From positions 167,639-231,638 of the forward strand of contig JAPXSY010000001.1 in assembly GCA_033812795.1 (NCBI GenBank): a stretch of 64,000 bases of DNA. The letters run 5' to 3'. Of the stretch, positions 35,485-43,832 are shown piece after piece. The position numbers were made by a program, and so were the translations under genes. Under the pieces are notes generated by a model. It worked only from the letters and a program-made list of their open reading frames with translations, had not been told where the DNA came from and ran no database searches. Numbering within the stretch: position 1 is the first letter of the stretch; every line of letters begins with the position of its first letter. The stretch is from JAPXSY01 sp033812795. Lineage in GTDB: Bacteria; Verrucomicrobiota; Kiritimatiellia; RFP12; UBA1067.

Positions 35485-36696
35485 TCAGAGTTCCTCGTGC
35501 TCACTGCTGACCACGAGGCCGTCATCGGTGAAAAGGTTGATGTAATACACCCGTGCCGTCGCCGGGATTTCGAGTGCCGCCTCTTCGAGACCGGCGTTCA
35601 GTTCGAACGGCACCGCTTCCCACTTCCGATCCTTCCAGATGCCCGTGTCCGCCGTATGGTTCAACTCGGCCCGGACGACCACACGCCGGTTACCGGTGAA
35701 CGTGATCCTGACCTTGCGGTCCTCGCGGTGGACGCGCTTGATCTCCGGCAGGGCGGATGCGCCCCGCGTGATGTGATCCGCAAAGGCGAGGATCTCGGCG
35801 GGGTTCTCACCCGCGGCACCGTGGCCGTGCGGCATGCGCAGACGGACGCAGAGCGTGCGCGGGACCTTCAGTGCCCGATAGCTCTTCTGCAGTGAGTCCA
35901 TCGGATAAGCGAAATCGTTGCTGCCCGTCACCCAGAGGAATGGCATTTTCGCCAGCGGCAGATAGACCGAGGGGTCCCACAGGGCCAACCATTTTTCCGC
36001 ATTCTCGCGTTTCATGCTCTGAAACCGCGTCAGCCAGCATGAGTTGTCGCCCAGAAAACCGCAACCGTAGACCGGCACCGCGAACGCAAACCGGTCGTCC
36101 ACACCCGCCACGATACAGGTAAGGTATCCCCCCCACGAGATTCCGGTCACCCCGATACGCGCGGGATCAACGCCGGGCAGCGACCGCAACAGCGAGTGCC
36201 CGCGCACTGCCGCCGCCACCGCATGGTAGGTCCACTGGTCCCGCACCGGATCCGCATACTTGTCAAAACCGCCCCATCCCGCAGGGCCGGCCCATGCATG
36301 ACGCTGATGTCCTCTCTGCTCGTCACCGAACGCGTTTCCGCTCACCGCCCCGCAAGTGTCCATCGAGATCGCCGCATAGCCGCGGCTGTTCCACAATTTT
36401 ACCCAACGGATAAAGGCAGAACCGCCGCCGCCGTGGATCAACACGATCCCCGGCACCTTTGTGCCCGGCTCCACCTTCGGCAAGGCGTAATAGGCAAACA
36501 CGCGCGTCGGCTTTCCCTGATAGACCTCACCCTCATAAAAAACCGCCTTCACGCCGTTCGTGGCGTATTCCGGCGCATCCCAAACCTGCGGCGTCTGATA
36601 CAGCGGCGCACGCTCCCACGGACCGACCTTACCCGCTGCGGCAAAACCGGCCAGCGCCGACATCATGACTACGATCCACAATCTTTTTTTTCGCAT
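35485..36696 (-). CDS. Secreted alpha/beta-hydrolase (acetyl-xylan-esterase-like)
   Basis: 403 aa with signal peptide LWIVVMMSALAGFAAAG. Alpha/beta-hydrolase motifs: IVLIHGGGGSAFIRWVKLW (oxyanion region), RIGVTGISWGGYL (nucleophile elbow, Ser in G-x-S-x-G), WVTGSNDFAYP (acidic residue), and MPHGHG (catalytic His). The C-terminal ~100 residues form a beta domain. It is probably a periplasmic or secreted deacetylase or peptidase-like esterase acting on plant or host polysaccharides. The downstream neighbour is a peptide/sugar-oligomer-type permease, which fits uptake of its products. Confidence 0.82.
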   Translation of the reverse strand: MRKKRLWIVVMMSALAGFAAAGKVGPWERAPLYQTPQVWDAPEYATNGVKAVFYEGEVYQGKPTRVFAYYALPKVEPGTKVPGIVLIHGGGGSAFIRWVKLWNSRGYAAISMDTCGAVSGNAFGDEQRGHQRHAWAGPAGWGGFDKYADPVRDQWTYHAVAAAVRGHSLLRSLPGVDPARIGVTGISWGGYLTCIVAGVDDRFAFAVPVYGCGFLGDNSCWLTRFQSMKRENAEKWLALWDPSVYLPLAKMPFLWVTGSNDFAYPMDSLQKSYRALKVPRTLCVRLRMPHGHGAAGENPAEILAFADHITRGASALPEIKRVHREDRKVRITFTGNRRVVVRAELNHTADTGIWKDRKWEAVPFELNAGLEEAALEIPATARVYYINLFTDDGLVVSSEHEEL

Positions 36697-36758
36697 ACCT
36701 GACTTCTCCCCTCTTTATTCGGACTCATGAAAACAAGCCCGCACCTCATTCCCAGAAT

Positions 36759-37661
36759 TCATTGCGTCAGCCGAAGCATCGAACTGCCCTTGGACGGAAT
36801 CAACGCCGGACAAGGCAGATGCCCCGAACGCAGGCGGCTCAGATCCGTCAACACAGATTTCCAGTCGCGGTGACGGTGATCAGGGTGTTTGGCCAGCATT
36901 TTCTCGAGCAACAGGGCGAACGCCTCACTTGTCTCCGGCGCGAGCGTGCGGACATCCGGGGCCTGCGCGTCGCCCGTGTGGCTCCGCAGGGTCTCGTCCT
37001 CCGACTGACCGTCAAACAACACCCTTCCCGTAACCAGATGATACAGCGTCACGCCCAATGCGTAGATATCCGAACGGCAGTCCAGCCGATCGCTGCCGTA
37101 AACCTGTTCGGGCGACATGTAGGCCGGTGTGCCGAGGATCTCATCCGCCTTGTCTGTGGTGCTCCCCTTGCGCAACGTGAGCGAGCGGCAGAGCCCCAAA
37201 TCCGTAACCTTCACCGTGCCGTCGGCATCCGCCATGATGTTGTCGGGCTTGATGTCGCAGTGGATGATCTGCGCGGTTTCCCAAGCGTAATTCAGGACCA
37301 CGGCCACATTTTCAGCGACGATGAGCGCATCCTCCATCGGGACACGGCCTTTACGACGCACCAGATTGCCCAACGTATACCCCTCCACCAATTCCATGAT
37401 GAAATAGTAGACCCCATCGGAAAAATTCGCGTCATACACCTGCACGATCCCCGGATGCTTCAACCGGGCCGCGGCCTGCGCCTCCTGACGGAACCGCCGG
37501 ATGTCCTCGGGATCGGAGGAGAAATCCGACGAGAGAATTTTAACGGCCACGAGCCGATCCAGCGAGACCTGCCGCGCTTTCCATACCGAAGCCATGCCGC
37601 CATGCCCGATCACCTCCAGCACCTCGACATTCGGCAGGGAGAACGAAGTCGAACTACGCAT
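36759..37661 (-). CDS. Soluble Ser/Thr protein kinase (PknB type)
   Basis: 300 aa from ATG 37661, which lies inside the last codons of the NtrC-type regulator (8-nt overlap). A longer frame to 37991 is a shadow of that gene. All kinase subdomains are present: VIGHGGMASVWKA (Gly loop), VAVKIL (Lys), IIHCDIKPDNIMADADG (catalytic loop with HCD in place of HRD), VTDLGLC (DLG in place of DFG), GTPAYMSPEQV, and SDIYALGVTLYHLVTG. There is no TM segment or sensor domain, so it is cytoplasmic. Overlap with a two-component pair suggests it is produced with and acts on that pathway; this is inference. Confidence 0.92.
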   Translation of the reverse strand: MRSSTSFSLPNVEVLEVIGHGGMASVWKARQVSLDRLVAVKILSSDFSSDPEDIRRFRQEAQAAARLKHPGIVQVYDANFSDGVYYFIMELVEGYTLGNLVRRKGRVPMEDALIVAENVAVVLNYAWETAQIIHCDIKPDNIMADADGTVKVTDLGLCRSLTLRKGSTTDKADEILGTPAYMSPEQVYGSDRLDCRSDIYALGVTLYHLVTGRVLFDGQSEDETLRSHTGDAQAPDVRTLAPETSEAFALLLEKMLAKHPDHRHRDWKSVLTDLSRLRSGHLPCPALIPSKGSSMLRLTQ

Positions 37662-39078
37662 GGCTCCAATCCTCCTTCGCCTCATCCTCCGCAGACACAT
37701 CGGAAGACATCGCCTTGTACTCCCGTAACTTGCGGTGCAGCGTCCGACGGCTGATCCCCAGCTCCTCCGCAGCCCGTGTGCGGTTCCCTCCGTTCTTCTC
37801 CAGCACCGCCATGATTTTTCGCCGCTCGGTGTCGGCCAGTGATCCGGAGAGCAACGCCGGCGCACGGGTCGCGGCACTCGCAGACCCCCGGACCGCTTCG
37901 CGAATGTTGGCAGGCACATCCCGCGCGGACAGCCGGTCCGACCGCGACAACACCACCATCTTCTCGATCGCGTTACGCAATTCCCGCACATTGCCCGGCC
38001 AAGCGTAAGCGGTCAGCAGTCCCATCGCATCGGGTGTGAACCCGTCGATCTGCCTGTTGTTCCTTTCCGTGTACTCTTTCAGAAACCGGTCCGCCAGCAG
38101 CGGGATATCTCCTGTCCGTTCACTCAACGACGGCAACAGGATATCCACCACATTCAGCCGGAAGAAAAGGTCTTCCCGAAACTTGCCTTCCTTCACATAG
38201 GCACGGAGGTCCCGATTGGTCGCGGCAATCACGCGGATATCGGTCTCAATGGTCTCCTCGCCGCCCACCCGCTCGAAGGTCCGCTCCTCCAGCACGCGCA
38301 GCAACTTGACCTGGATCGAAGGGTCGATCTCCGAAACCTCGTCGAGGAACAGCGTGCCGCCGTCCGCCATCTCGAACCGGCCCTTACGCTGCACGGTCGC
38401 GCCCGTGAAGGCCCCGCGTTCGTGACCGAACAACTCGCTCTCCAGCAGGGTTGGCGAAAGCGCCGCACAGTGCACGGCCACGAAAGGCCCTTTGGCGCGG
38501 GGACTCAACCGGTGGATCGCCTGCGCCACCAGCTCCTTGCCGGTGCCGCTCGCCCCCTGGATCAGCACCGACGCCTGTGTGGGCGCGGTCTGGCGGATGA
38601 TCTCGAAAACCTGCCTCATGGCCGGCGACTCGCCGATGATGCTTTCCATCCCGTACTTCTCGTTCAACTGGTTCTCGAGCGTCTCCACTTTCTTTTCGAG
38701 GTCGCGGGACTTGATGGCCCGCGCCACCAGCAGATCGAGATGATCAAGGTTGATCGGTTTGGTCAAAAAATCGTAGGCACCCTGCTTCATGGCATCAACG
38801 GCCGTCTCGACAGAACCATAGGCAGTCAACAAGATGCAGACCGTGCGGGGATACTGCGCCATCACACGCCGCAACAGCCCCAGTCCGTCCATACCCGGCA
38901 TGCGCAGATCCGAAAGCATCACGTCCGCCTGCAATCCCCCGGCCAGCAGCTCCAGCGCCGCGTCCGCGCTCTCCACCGCCTTCACCTCATAGTGGTGCTG
39001 CAATGCGCGCTGCAACCCGTCCCGCGTGTTCTTGTCGTCGTCCACGACCAACACGACCGGTTTACCTGTCTTTTTCAT
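37654..39078 (-). CDS. NtrC-family sigma54-dependent response regulator
   Basis: 474 aa from ATG 39078, overlapping the kinase upstream by 17 nt. Residues ~5-120 form a receiver domain (VVDDDKNTRDGL, phospho-Asp in VMLSDLRMPGMDGLGLL, Thr in ILLTAYGS, Lys in FLTKPI). Residues ~150-380 form the AAA+ domain with Walker A GASGTGKE, the sigma54-contact motif ERGAFTGA, and Walker B GGTLFLDEVSEID. The Fis-type HTH follows (GNRTRAAEELGISRRTLHRKLREY). It needs RpoN promoters; none was identified here. Confidence 0.96.
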   Translation of the reverse strand: MKKTGKPVVLVVDDDKNTRDGLQRALQHHYEVKAVESADAALELLAGGLQADVMLSDLRMPGMDGLGLLRRVMAQYPRTVCILLTAYGSVETAVDAMKQGAYDFLTKPINLDHLDLLVARAIKSRDLEKKVETLENQLNEKYGMESIIGESPAMRQVFEIIRQTAPTQASVLIQGASGTGKELVAQAIHRLSPRAKGPFVAVHCAALSPTLLESELFGHERGAFTGATVQRKGRFEMADGGTLFLDEVSEIDPSIQVKLLRVLEERTFERVGGEETIETDIRVIAATNRDLRAYVKEGKFREDLFFRLNVVDILLPSLSERTGDIPLLADRFLKEYTERNNRQIDGFTPDAMGLLTAYAWPGNVRELRNAIEKMVVLSRSDRLSARDVPANIREAVRGSASAATRAPALLSGSLADTERRKIMAVLEKNGGNRTRAAEELGISRRTLHRKLREYKAMSSDVSAEDEAKEDWSHA

Positions 39079-40258
39079 GCGTCTCTTCCTTCGTCGGAGT
39101 CCCGAGCAACCTGATCCGCCGTTCCGAACGGGGCAGGCGGATCTTGAAACAGGTCCCCTCCCCCGGTTTGCTGGACAATTCGATCTCGCCGCCGTGCTCC
39201 TCAATGATGCGCTTCACGATCATCAATCCCAATCCGTTCCCCTTGGCTTTGGTGGTGTAATAAGGATCGAACACCCGCCCGAACTCGTCCGGCAAAAGCC
39301 CCTTGCCCGAGTCGATGAACGCGATATCCACAAACACGTCCCCCACCGTGAACACCACTTTGAGCGTACCGCCATCCGACATCGCCTCCAGAGCGTTCTT
39401 GATGAGATTGAAGAACACCTGCTTGATCTGAGCGCGGTCGAGCCGCATTGCCGGAAGATGATCCGGCACATCCACCGCGACCTGAATCCGCCGGTTTTCA
39501 AACTCGCTCTTCAGCACGCGCAGCGTCTCCTGCAGCACCTCCTTCGGGCATTCAGTTTGAAGCACCGGCTTGGAGGGCCGCAACGCGCGCAGGAACTGCG
39601 TGATGATCGCGTCCAGACGCCCGACCTCCGCGCGCGCCACCTCCACCAGATCCTCCAGCGGTTTGCGTGTCTCCTCCGGCACCCTGCTCAATTCGCGGGC
39701 CAGAAGCTGCAAATGGATGTTCAACGCATTCAGCGGGTTGCCGATCTCGTGCGCCACCCCGGCCGCCAACAGCTTGACGGCATTCGAGCGTTCGTTTTCC
39801 AGCGTCGAGGCTTCCTGAAGGCGGTCCCGCGTCACATCGCGGAAAATCACCAGCACGCCTTTCTCCGACACCCCCTCCTCATCCAGCGGCACGGCATAGA
39901 CACTGACGAACCGGTGCTCCGGATAGGTGATCTCGACTTCACGCGTCACCATCCGGTTCCACTGACTGTTCCCCTCGGGCACATCGAACAGATGCTCCCA
40001 ATCCCACTCGCGCAACAGCCGCAGAACCGAACGGCCCTTGGTGCGCGAAAACTCGAACCCCGCCAGCTTTTCCGCCGCTCGGTTCGCATACAACAGCTTG
40101 CCCTCCGAATCGAGAACCATGATCCCTTCCTGAATCGTCTGGAAGATCGTCTCCAAAAACCCGCGCTCCCGCGCCAGACGCATCATCTGCGCCTGCAGAC
40201 TCTCCGGACCCAGCTTATCGATCCGCGCCACCAATCTATCAAAAAATCCGGACGACAT
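39062..40258 (-). CDS. PAS-domain sensor histidine kinase (NtrB-like)
   Basis: 398 aa from ATG 40258; a GTG at 40276 is possible. Residues ~35-150 form a PAS domain (IFQTIQEGIMVLDSEGKLLYA). HisKA follows with the H box AAGVAHEIGNPLNALNIHL. HATPase_c has an N box LIKNALEAMSDGG, G1 DSGKGLLPDEFGRVFDPYYTT, and G2 GNGLGLMIVKRIIEEHGG. There are no TM segments, so the signal is cytoplasmic. It is the partner of the overlapping NtrC-type regulator. Confidence 0.95.
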   Translation of the reverse strand: MSSGFFDRLVARIDKLGPESLQAQMMRLARERGFLETIFQTIQEGIMVLDSEGKLLYANRAAEKLAGFEFSRTKGRSVLRLLREWDWEHLFDVPEGNSQWNRMVTREVEITYPEHRFVSVYAVPLDEEGVSEKGVLVIFRDVTRDRLQEASTLENERSNAVKLLAAGVAHEIGNPLNALNIHLQLLARELSRVPEETRKPLEDLVEVARAEVGRLDAIITQFLRALRPSKPVLQTECPKEVLQETLRVLKSEFENRRIQVAVDVPDHLPAMRLDRAQIKQVFFNLIKNALEAMSDGGTLKVVFTVGDVFVDIAFIDSGKGLLPDEFGRVFDPYYTTKAKGNGLGLMIVKRIIEEHGGEIELSSKPGEGTCFKIRLPRSERRIRLLGTPTKEETHEKDR

Positions 40259-40423
40259 GGTGTCACACCCTTTCACAGTGTCACTTTGTCACAAAAGTAT
40301 ACGGGGCAGACGCGCTGGCCGCAAGAAGATTAGCCGGAACACAGCCGGAGTTTGCGGATTCAACAAAAAACACGCTCTTGACCCTCTCCGTCCAGATTGA
40401 GTATAGTTCAACCGTTTTCGTCC

Positions 40424-40513
40424 GGAGAGGTGGCAGAGCCTGGTTGAATGCACATGACTCGAAATCATGCGTGCCGCAAGGTACCGGGGGTTCGAATCCC
40501 TCCCTCTCCGCCA
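40424..40513 (+). tRNA. tRNA-Ser (anticodon CGA)
   Basis: The acceptor stem GGAGAGG pairs with CCTCTCC (40503-40509), followed by discriminator G and an encoded CCA at 40511-40513. The anticodon arm CATGA-CTCGAAA-TCATG gives CGA. A long variable arm (GCGTGCCGCAAGGTACCG region) is typical of serine tRNA, and the T arm contains GGTTCGAATCC. Confidence 0.97.
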
Positions 40514-40743
40514 ATTCCCCTTGCCCTCGAATCAGGAGGGGAGGGATGAGAACCCACGGGTTCGACCGCCTGCGCAGCAGGCAGGGGCCGCACCGAAGCG
40601 TGCGGCAGGGAGGCGCAGCCGACCGGCAATCCCTCCCTCTCCGCCAATTCCCCTTGCCCTCGGATCAGGAGGGGAGGGATGAGAACCCACGGGTTCGACC
40701 GCCTGCGCAGCAGGCAGGGGCCGCACCGAAGCGTGCGGCAGGG
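40495..40743 (+). repeat. Tandem duplication of the tRNA-Ser 3' end plus flank
   Basis: Two 116-bp copies (40495-40610 and 40628-40743) are identical except for one base (GAATCA/GGATCA), offset by 133 bp. Each begins with the last 19 nt of tRNA-Ser (AATCCCTCCCTCTCCGCCA), so the second copy is a tRNA 3'-end fragment without the rest of the gene. Each also contains the perfect hairpin-like CCTGCGCAGCAGG. Confidence 0.9.
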
Positions 40744-40750
40744 CTGTTTC

Positions 40751-41815
40751 TCACACGAAGATACGTAGCCCTTCGGATTCCTCAAGAAACGGCAGGAAAT
40801 CCGCTGGCAACGGCGCGGCAAAATCCAACTCCACGCCCGTAAGGGGATGCGCGAACGCCAAACGCGCGGCGTGCAGCAGTTGACGGGGGGGCACATGCGG
40901 CAACCGCTTATCCTCAGCGGACTTCCCGTACAGGGCGTCCCCCGCCACCGGACAACCGAGCGACAGCATGTGCACGCGGATCTGGTGCGTACGGCCGGTT
41001 TCGATGCGGCAGCGCACCAGCGAAAGCCCGCCCAACCGCTTTTCGACCGTATAGTGCGTCACCGCCTCTTTCCCCCCTGTTTCCACCACCGCCATTTTTT
41101 TGCGGTGCACCGGATGACGCCCGATCCGCGTCCGAAGCGTGCCGGAAACCTGCGGCGGCGTGCCGTGTACCAGAGTCAGATACTCTTTGCGGATCTCGCC
41201 GGTCTGGAACAACCGCACCAGACCGGCCATGGCCGCATCGTGTTTGGCCACCACCATGAGACCCGAAGTGTCCTTGTCCAAACGGTGCACAATGCCGGGC
41301 CGTTGCACGCCCCCCACCCCAACCAGATCGCGGCAATGATGCAACAGCGCGTTCACCAAGGTTCCCGCCGCATGGCCGGGCGCCGGATGGACCACCAGTC
41401 CGGCGGGTTTGTTGATCACCAAACAATCGCGATCCTCATAAACCGTATCGAGCGGAATCGCCTCGGGCGCAGGTTCCGCCGCAACCGGCGCGGGCAGGCA
41501 AATCTCGATCACACTGCCGGGCTGCGGACTGGCGTTCGCCTTGACCGCAACCCCGCGGCAGGTCACCCGCCCCTCGCGGATCAGCGCCTGCAAGCGCGCG
41601 CGGGAGAACTCCGGCAACTGCGCCGTCAGCCACACATCCGTGCGTCCGGTGGCGTCGGCGGGCACAGGCACGGAGAGCACCCGTGGCAGCGGCCCGCCGG
41701 CCTCCGCTGATTCGCGCTCCCCGCGATCCGCATCCCTGATCTTTTCCCGACACGACACGAGAATCACGCCTCCACCAGAATCCGAAAGTGTGTCATGCTG
41801 GACTGCCGTGCGCAT
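40751..41815 (-). CDS. RluA-family pseudouridine synthase (RluD-like)
   Basis: 354 aa from ATG 41815, chosen because it lies 4 bp after the aldo/keto reductase stop; a longer frame upstream is not coding. An S4 RNA-binding domain (RARLQALIREGRVTCRG) precedes the catalytic domain. The active-site motif is GIVHRLDKDTSGLMVVAK (Asp in HRLD). KPAGLVVHPAPGH, LRTRIGRHPVHRKKM, and RCRIETGRTHQIRVHM are also diagnostic of the RluA/RluD group. It modifies uridines in 23S rRNA or tRNA. The first ~70 residues are of low complexity and may be an unstructured lead. Confidence 0.93.
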   Translation of the reverse strand: MRTAVQHDTLSDSGGGVILVSCREKIRDADRGERESAEAGGPLPRVLSVPVPADATGRTDVWLTAQLPEFSRARLQALIREGRVTCRGVAVKANASPQPGSVIEICLPAPVAAEPAPEAIPLDTVYEDRDCLVINKPAGLVVHPAPGHAAGTLVNALLHHCRDLVGVGGVQRPGIVHRLDKDTSGLMVVAKHDAAMAGLVRLFQTGEIRKEYLTLVHGTPPQVSGTLRTRIGRHPVHRKKMAVVETGGKEAVTHYTVEKRLGGLSLVRCRIETGRTHQIRVHMLSLGCPVAGDALYGKSAEDKRLPHVPPRQLLHAARLAFAHPLTGVELDFAAPLPADFLPFLEESEGLRIFV

Positions 41816-41819
41816 CGGC

Positions 41820-42812
41820 TCAGGGCTCCGATGGCGCAAGCGCCTCGGCATCCCGCCGCATCCGTTCCCGATCCGCAGCCTCCAAAAGCAGATCACCCGC
41901 TTTCGCGTTCTCCAAGACGTTCGCCTCCTTGCGGGCACCGCACAAGGCAGCCGTCACCCCGGGCTGGGAGACGGTCCAGGCGATGACCAGTTGCGAGAGG
42001 GTGCAGCCGTATTTGTCGGTCAGGTCATGCCAGCCCTCCAGCATGTCCAGCACCTTACGCCGTTTGTCCAAGGCAAACCAGGGGAGCTTGTTCCGGAACG
42101 CCTCCGGGTCAAACGAGGTGTCCATGCCGATCTTCCCGGTGAGCAACCCCTGCTCAAGCGGCGAGTAAACCAGCACGGCCAGATCCTTCGCACGGCAATA
42201 CGGCAACAGCTCGTGCTCGATGGCACGGTCGAGCAGACTGTAGCGGGGTTGGTTGCTGACGATGACACCGGCCGCGAGGTACTCATCCATCTGTTCCGGC
42301 GTACAGTTCGAGACGCCGATCTCACGGATTTTCCCCTCCTTCCGCAACTCCATCAGACAGGCCATCGTCTCCGCGATCGGCGTCTTGAACGGCTCAACCG
42401 CCTGCGCGTGCGTCTGCATGAGGTCAATCCGGTCAACACCGAGACGCCGCAGACTCTGCTCCACCTCAATCCGGATCGTGCGCGGATCGAGACAGCGCCG
42501 CACCGTATATCCGTCCTGCTCAAAATGGAGGACTCCCCTGTCGTCACCCCACCAGAGGCCGCACTTGGTGGCCACCACCACCTGATCGCGCCGCCCCCGG
42601 ATCGCGCGCCCCACCACCTCTTCACTGCGTCCGAACCCATAGGCTGGCGCCGTGTCGATCAGCGTGATACCCGCATCCACCGCCGCCTGAATCGCGCGGA
42701 TCGAGTCGTTGTCATCGGTCTTTCCCCACCACGGGCCGCCGCCGATCGACCATGTCCCGAGCGCAACCGCGGAAACCTGAATCTCCGACGACCCCAACTT
42801 TCTGTACTGCAT
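41820..42812 (-). CDS. Aldo/keto reductase
   Basis: 330 aa from ATG 42812, preceded by GGGAGGA at a good distance. AKR motifs: TLIDTAPAYGFGRSEEVVG (catalytic Asp and Tyr), VVVATKCGLW (Lys), DLMQTHAQAV (His), and IREIGVSNCTPEQ. The C-terminal NADPH site is at VTAALCGARKEANVLENA. It is probably an NADPH-dependent carbonyl/aldose reductase of the YghZ/Tas type; the substrate is unknown. It is the first gene of an operon with the pseudouridine synthase. Confidence 0.94.
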   Translation of the reverse strand: MQYRKLGSSEIQVSAVALGTWSIGGGPWWGKTDDNDSIRAIQAAVDAGITLIDTAPAYGFGRSEEVVGRAIRGRRDQVVVATKCGLWWGDDRGVLHFEQDGYTVRRCLDPRTIRIEVEQSLRRLGVDRIDLMQTHAQAVEPFKTPIAETMACLMELRKEGKIREIGVSNCTPEQMDEYLAAGVIVSNQPRYSLLDRAIEHELLPYCRAKDLAVLVYSPLEQGLLTGKIGMDTSFDPEAFRNKLPWFALDKRRKVLDMLEGWHDLTDKYGCTLSQLVIAWTVSQPGVTAALCGARKEANVLENAKAGDLLLEAADRERMRRDAEALAPSEP

Positions 42813-43142
42813 TCCGAAATCCTCCCGTATTAACCAGTCGCCCGCAACGGACTCCTCTCCCCGTGAATCCATTGGGCCAACACCTCTCTATCTTGTGCCA
42901 ACACGATGCGAAAAGCAAGGCGGAGTTGGAAAGGGACACATTCCCAAGTCACTCTTCAGGTAGGGCCCGTTCCCCGAACGGGCCGTGAACAATTCAGAGA
43001 ACCGTCCCGAACCTCGCAGATCAGATGTCGCAGGCCGCAACTCGGCATTCAGCGGAAAGTCCGCCACGAGAGGGATTGACAGCCCCCCCGTTTTTTTCTA
43101 AAGTTGCACCCATTTCGCATCCCTTCCTGCGATGCGTCATGT
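42813..43142. other. Intergenic region with REP-like hairpin, no gene seen
   Basis: 330 bp between the divergent aldo/keto reductase gene and tRNA-Phe. A perfect palindrome lies at 42964-42972 / 42976-42984 (GGCCCGTTC, CCC loop, GAACGGGCC). The right part contains AT-poor DNA and a GTTTTTTTCT-like run just before the tRNA at ~43090. TTGACA at ~43075-43080 could be the -35 of the tRNA gene. Confidence 0.5.
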
Positions 43143-43218
<76 letters not shown>

Positions 43219-43295
43219 TTTTTTTTGCCCCCGCAGGCCCTGAACGACCTCCCTTCCTGTTGCCGATTGGTACGGAATGCCGTATACTGCGGACT

Positions 43296-43832
43296 ATGAC
43301 TTCTATGCAACGGATGATTCTGCTCGCGGGTCTCTTCCTGATCTGCCGTGCTCAGGCGAAAGGGGTGCGGATCTGCTGGGAGGCCGAAACCGCCAACCGA
43401 ATCGAACCTCCCGTGACCGTGGTCTCCAACGGAATCGAGGGGGCCTCCGGCGCATATCTCGAAATCGCGGAGGGTGCGGGGAATCCGCCCAAGGTCAATG
43501 CGGGAGTGGCCGGCTTCGATCTGGATATCCCGGAGGACGGGGTTTTCACCCTCTGGTGCCGCGTCTGGTGGGAGGGCGAGTGCAGCAACTCGTTCACCGT
43601 GCGGGTGGATGACCAGCCACCTTTCCTGTTCGGGGAGGACGCCACCTACAAAACCTGGCACTGGGTCAAATATCCGGTTTCGCGCACCGCCCCCCCGCTC
43701 CGGCTCACCCGGGGCAGGCACACCCTCACCTTTCTGAACCGCGAGGACGGTGTGCGGCTTGACCAGATCCTGCTCAGCAGCGACCGGCGTTTCGTCCCGA
43801 CCGATATCGAAAAAACAGGTGTGCGCCAATGA
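43296..43832 (+). CDS. Secreted carbohydrate-binding-like protein
   Basis: 178 aa from ATG 43296; a frame starting at 43104 would run through tRNA-Phe and was rejected. The signal peptide is MILLAGLFLICRAQA. The mature domain follows the pattern of a CBM6/35-like jelly roll (ICWEAETANRI opening, DIPEDGVFTLWCRVWWEG, HTLTFLNREDGVRLDQILLSSD closing). The closing 'R.DQ.LLS.D' and FVPTDIEK are typical of PVC exported proteins. It overlaps the next gene by 4 nt (ATGA), so it belongs with the polysaccharide/lipid genes downstream. Confidence 0.78.
   Translation: MTSMQRMILLAGLFLICRAQAKGVRICWEAETANRIEPPVTVVSNGIEGASGAYLEIAEGAGNPPKVNAGVAGFDLDIPEDGVFTLWCRVWWEGECSNSFTVRVDDQPPFLFGEDATYKTWHWVKYPVSRTAPPLRLTRGRHTLTFLNREDGVRLDQILLSSDRRFVPTDIEKTGVRQ

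Noticed and set aside
40628..40646. Second tRNA-Ser
   Set aside because: Only the last 19 nt of the tRNA are present in the duplicate; no D or anticodon arm.
40281..40896. Minus ORFs antisense to tRNA-Ser and its duplicated flank
   Set aside because: They are products of tRNA and repeat sequence; the tRNA cloverleaf is complete on the plus strand.
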